Assembly (NCBI GenBank): GCA_023388935.1
Contig: JAEWFG010000255.1
Span: 1 to 8,437 of the forward strand
Reading direction: 5' to 3'
Source of the DNA: Pseudomonadota bacterium
Lineage (GTDB): Bacteria; Pseudomonadota; Alphaproteobacteria; Rhizobiales; Xanthobacteraceae
Length of the DNA stretch: 8,437 bases
The number at the start of each line of letters is the position of its first letter. The first letter of the stretch is position 1. Under the pieces are notes generated by a model, which saw nothing but the letters and a program-made list of their open reading frames with translations, made no database searches and had not been told where the DNA came from. This document shows, one piece after another, positions 6,851 through 8,437 of the stretch. The translations under genes were made by a program, and so were the position numbers.

Positions 6851-8244
6851 GCCGATTGCTCCTGAAGTGATCTTGGCTGTTCGAGCGGGCGGAGCGCCGA
6901 CCAGTCCGGATGGACCGACGTCGCAAAGCCCGTTGCGTTGAGCGATCCCGTCAGGAGATCGCCGTTGTGAATGGAGAGGCGGATGCCCTGCCCGGCATCG
7001 GCATAGAGATCGGGGTGCGCGGCAGCGAAGGCCTGCGCTTCAGCGGCCGGCGTCTCGCCAAAGCCGTCGACATAGTGATGGCCGTTGCGCTCGGCATGGG
7101 TGACGCCGATCAGGGCGCCGAGCGCGAGATCCTGCTGCACGGCAAGGCCCGCCTGGCAGGTGAGGTCCTCACCGGTCACGAAGAACTTCTCGCCGCCCGC
7201 GCTCCATTTTGCCGCACGCGTCGCGTTGACGATGGACTTGTAGAGGCCCTTGCAGGACTTCGAGGAAATGCCGTGATAGCCGAGCGCCCGCGCCGCCGGG
7301 AACGCATCGTAGGAATCGTCGGCTTCGTCGATGATGAAGCCGTGTGCGGCCAGCGAGCCGAGCGGCGACTGCCGGGTGATGTCGCGTGGCATCGGCTGTT
7401 CGACATAGAGCAATCGCGACGCGATTGATCGAAGGCCACTGTCGTTATCGAGCCGGTCCATCAGCGCGCGCAGCGCCGCGAGATCGGCGTACTGCTCGTT
7501 CGCGTCGAGCGTCACCTTGTAATCACGTCCCAACGTATCGAGTTCCTCGCCGATACGCGCCAGCCGCGCCGCATCGGCCGTGGGATCGCCCGACAGCTTC
7601 AGCTTGAAATAATTGGCACCGGCGTTTTCGCGTGCATCGGCAACACCACCCTTGCCTTCGACCGTATCGTCGAGGCCGACAGTGTGCCGGACAGCGACAC
7701 GCTGCAGCGGCTTTCGTCCGGAGAGAAAAGCGACGAGGTCCTCGTCCTTCAAATCGGGCGAGAGCCGCACATCGATGCCCGCGATGTTGCCGGCCATTCC
7801 ATCAAAGAAGTTGGTCTCCGCGGCGCGCAGCAGCGCATCAAGGATCGCCTTGTCAATTTCCGCAGGGCCATAAGCTGCAGCGAGCGCCGGAATATTCTTT
7901 TTCGCACAGGTCGCGACTTGGGCGCCGATGCACGAGGCATGCAGATCGAACGCCGTCAGAAATCCGGTCCGCGCCAGATAGAGGCCGCGCGCGATCTCCA
8001 GCGAGCGCCGCAAGCCATCGACCGTCTGCGCCGGCGACAGCTCCGGCCGCTTGTCGAACCATTTAGGCACCAGCAGCTCGGCACTGGCGCCGACCGCGGT
8101 TCCCCTGCCCTCGACCTCGATCTCGACCCGCATGAAGAGCTGCGGCGTCGCGTTGACGGTGATCGCGCCGAAGCGGAACGGCCGAGCGAAATGCGTCGGA
8201 CGTTCAAAGAATGCGATGTCTCGCAGCTTCAGGCGCGGCGCCAT
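6847..8244 (-). CDS. Enolase-superfamily protein (mandelate racemase/muconate lactonizing-like), probable sugar-acid dehydratase
   Basis: From the ATG at 8244-8242 the protein has 465 residues, longer than most mandelate-racemase-like members (about 360-430). The barrel catalytic pattern is visible: KLK at 214-216 (KxK on the second strand), metal ligands D247 (TLDANEQY), E282 (YVEQPMP) and D306/E307 (IIDEADD), then K329 in GISSKSCKG at the sixth-strand position. H383 (VTHAERNGHHYVDG) lies further on. Two lysines facing each other resemble the MLE-like layout, but the operon partners favour abstraction of the alpha-proton of a sugar acid, as in a dehydratase or epimerase. The extra length lies largely in the N-terminal cap (about 95-180) and a C-terminal tail. 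A GTG at 8286 would add 14 residues, but these run toward the upstream repeat and lack family character, so I prefer 8244 despite its weak SD. It is the first gene of the cluster in view. Confidence 0.85.
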   Translation of the reverse strand: MAPRLKLRDIAFFERPTHFARPFRFGAITVNATPQLFMRVEIEVEGRGTAVGASAELLVPKWFDKRPELSPAQTVDGLRRSLEIARGLYLARTGFLTAFDLHASCIGAQVATCAKKNIPALAAAYGPAEIDKAILDALLRAAETNFFDGMAGNIAGIDVRLSPDLKDEDLVAFLSGRKPLQRVAVRHTVGLDDTVEGKGGVADARENAGANYFKLKLSGDPTADAARLARIGEELDTLGRDYKVTLDANEQYADLAALRALMDRLDNDSGLRSIASRLLYVEQPMPRDITRQSPLGSLAAHGFIIDEADDSYDAFPAARALGYHGISSKSCKGLYKSIVNATRAAKWSAGGEKFFVTGEDLTCQAGLAVQQDLALGALIGVTHAERNGHHYVDGFGETPAAEAQAFAAAHPDLYADAGQGIRLSIHNGDLLTGSLNATGFATSVHPDWSALRPLEQPRSLQEQSA

Positions 8245-8298
8245 GATGTTACAGCCTGATGAAGTTTGTGAGCGAGGTTTGGCCACGGGCGCGGTGCA
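8245..8298 (-). promoter_or_regulatory. Leader of the four-gene operon, no recognisable promoter
   Basis: This short stretch separates the enolase-family start from the repeat. I see no -35/-10 pair and only a weak AGG about 12 bases before the ATG. The promoter may lie beyond the repeat and the right edge, or the operon may continue upstream of the window. Confidence 0.25.
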
Positions 8299-8437
8299 CC
8301 TCGCCCGCTTGCGGGAGAGGTCGGCGCGTAGCGCCGGGTGAGGGTTTTCTCCTCTTGGGCGTTCTCGCTAGCGGAGACACCCTCTCCCCAACCCTCCCCC
8401 GCAGGCGGCAGGGCTGTCCGGGGAAGTCATGCATAGC
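8299..8437. repeat. Palindromic intergenic repeat element (Bradyrhizobium-type), right end cut by the window
   Basis: This non-coding stretch is built of successive inverted repeats. At 8299-8320 there are ten-base arms with one mismatch around TT. At 8322-8336 the arms CGGCGC/GCGCCG surround GTA. At 8366-8373 there is a perfect CGCTAGCG palindrome. A wider GAGGGT (8340-8345) / ACCCTC (8379-8384) pairing encloses the last of these. A second C-rich arm with a degenerate GCGG/AGGG partner follows at about 8391-8413. Translated, it gives the spurious Pro/Gly/Arg-rich peptides (such as PSPGATRRPLPQAGE) often mis-annotated in Bradyrhizobium and Rhodopseudomonas genomes. The resemblance is from memory, not a search. 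It may act as an RNA-stability or attenuation structure, or simply be a dispersed repeat. Confidence 0.7.

Noticed and set aside
5624..6865. A 413-codon open frame on the plus strand opposite the Gfo/Idh/MocA gene
   Set aside because: It is antisense to a gene with a clear Rossmann loop and EKP motif. The translation has no recognisable fold and crosses the DUF993 start region and its SD.
8249..8434. A 61-codon minus-strand frame at the right edge
   Set aside because: It lies almost wholly inside the palindromic repeat and has the Pro/Gly/Arg-rich translation typical of such elements, so it is not a gene.
8299..8437. Possible CRISPR array or riboswitch
   Set aside because: The inverted repeats are different from one another and not separated by unique spacers of equal length, and no aptamer pattern I know is visible.

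Overview
The window is GC-rich chromosomal DNA that looks alphaproteobacterial, most likely Bradyrhizobium or a close relative. Three things suggest this: strong G/C bias at third codon positions, tightly overlapping catabolic genes, and a palindromic intergenic element at the right end of the kind I associate with Bradyrhizobium and Rhodopseudomonas. The assignment is by recognition only. I saw no rRNA, tRNA, CRISPR array, insertion sequence or phage gene.

Left block (1-1003, minus strand): two overlapping genes encode the two halves of a thiamine-diphosphate decarboxylase of the sulfopyruvate/phosphonopyruvate decarboxylase type. The beta-like half runs off the left edge. A region of about 107 bases separates them from the divergent plus-strand genes.

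Central block (1111-3616, plus strand): a soluble bacterial cytochrome P450 is followed after 67 bases by a well-conserved ornithine aminotransferase (rocD). A fair sigma-70-like promoter lies in the gap, so rocD may have its own transcript. No ferredoxin or reductase partner for the P450 is present.

Right block (8244 down to 3635, minus strand): four genes are packed stop-to-start, in transcription order an enolase-superfamily enzyme, a Gfo/Idh/MocA oxidoreductase, a DUF993 protein of the dihydrodipicolinate-synthase fold, and a sugar phosphate isomerase/epimerase-like TIM barrel. Together they look like a catabolic pathway for a sugar, sugar acid, cyclitol or glycoside: dehydrogenation, isomerisation or elimination, dehydration, and aldol-type cleavage. 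The substrate cannot be read from the sequence. This cassette is the best candidate in the window for an undescribed pathway. It converges on rocD with only 18 bases between the stop codons and no obvious intrinsic terminator.

Right edge (about 8299-8437): a non-coding array of inverted repeats lies upstream of the four-gene operon.
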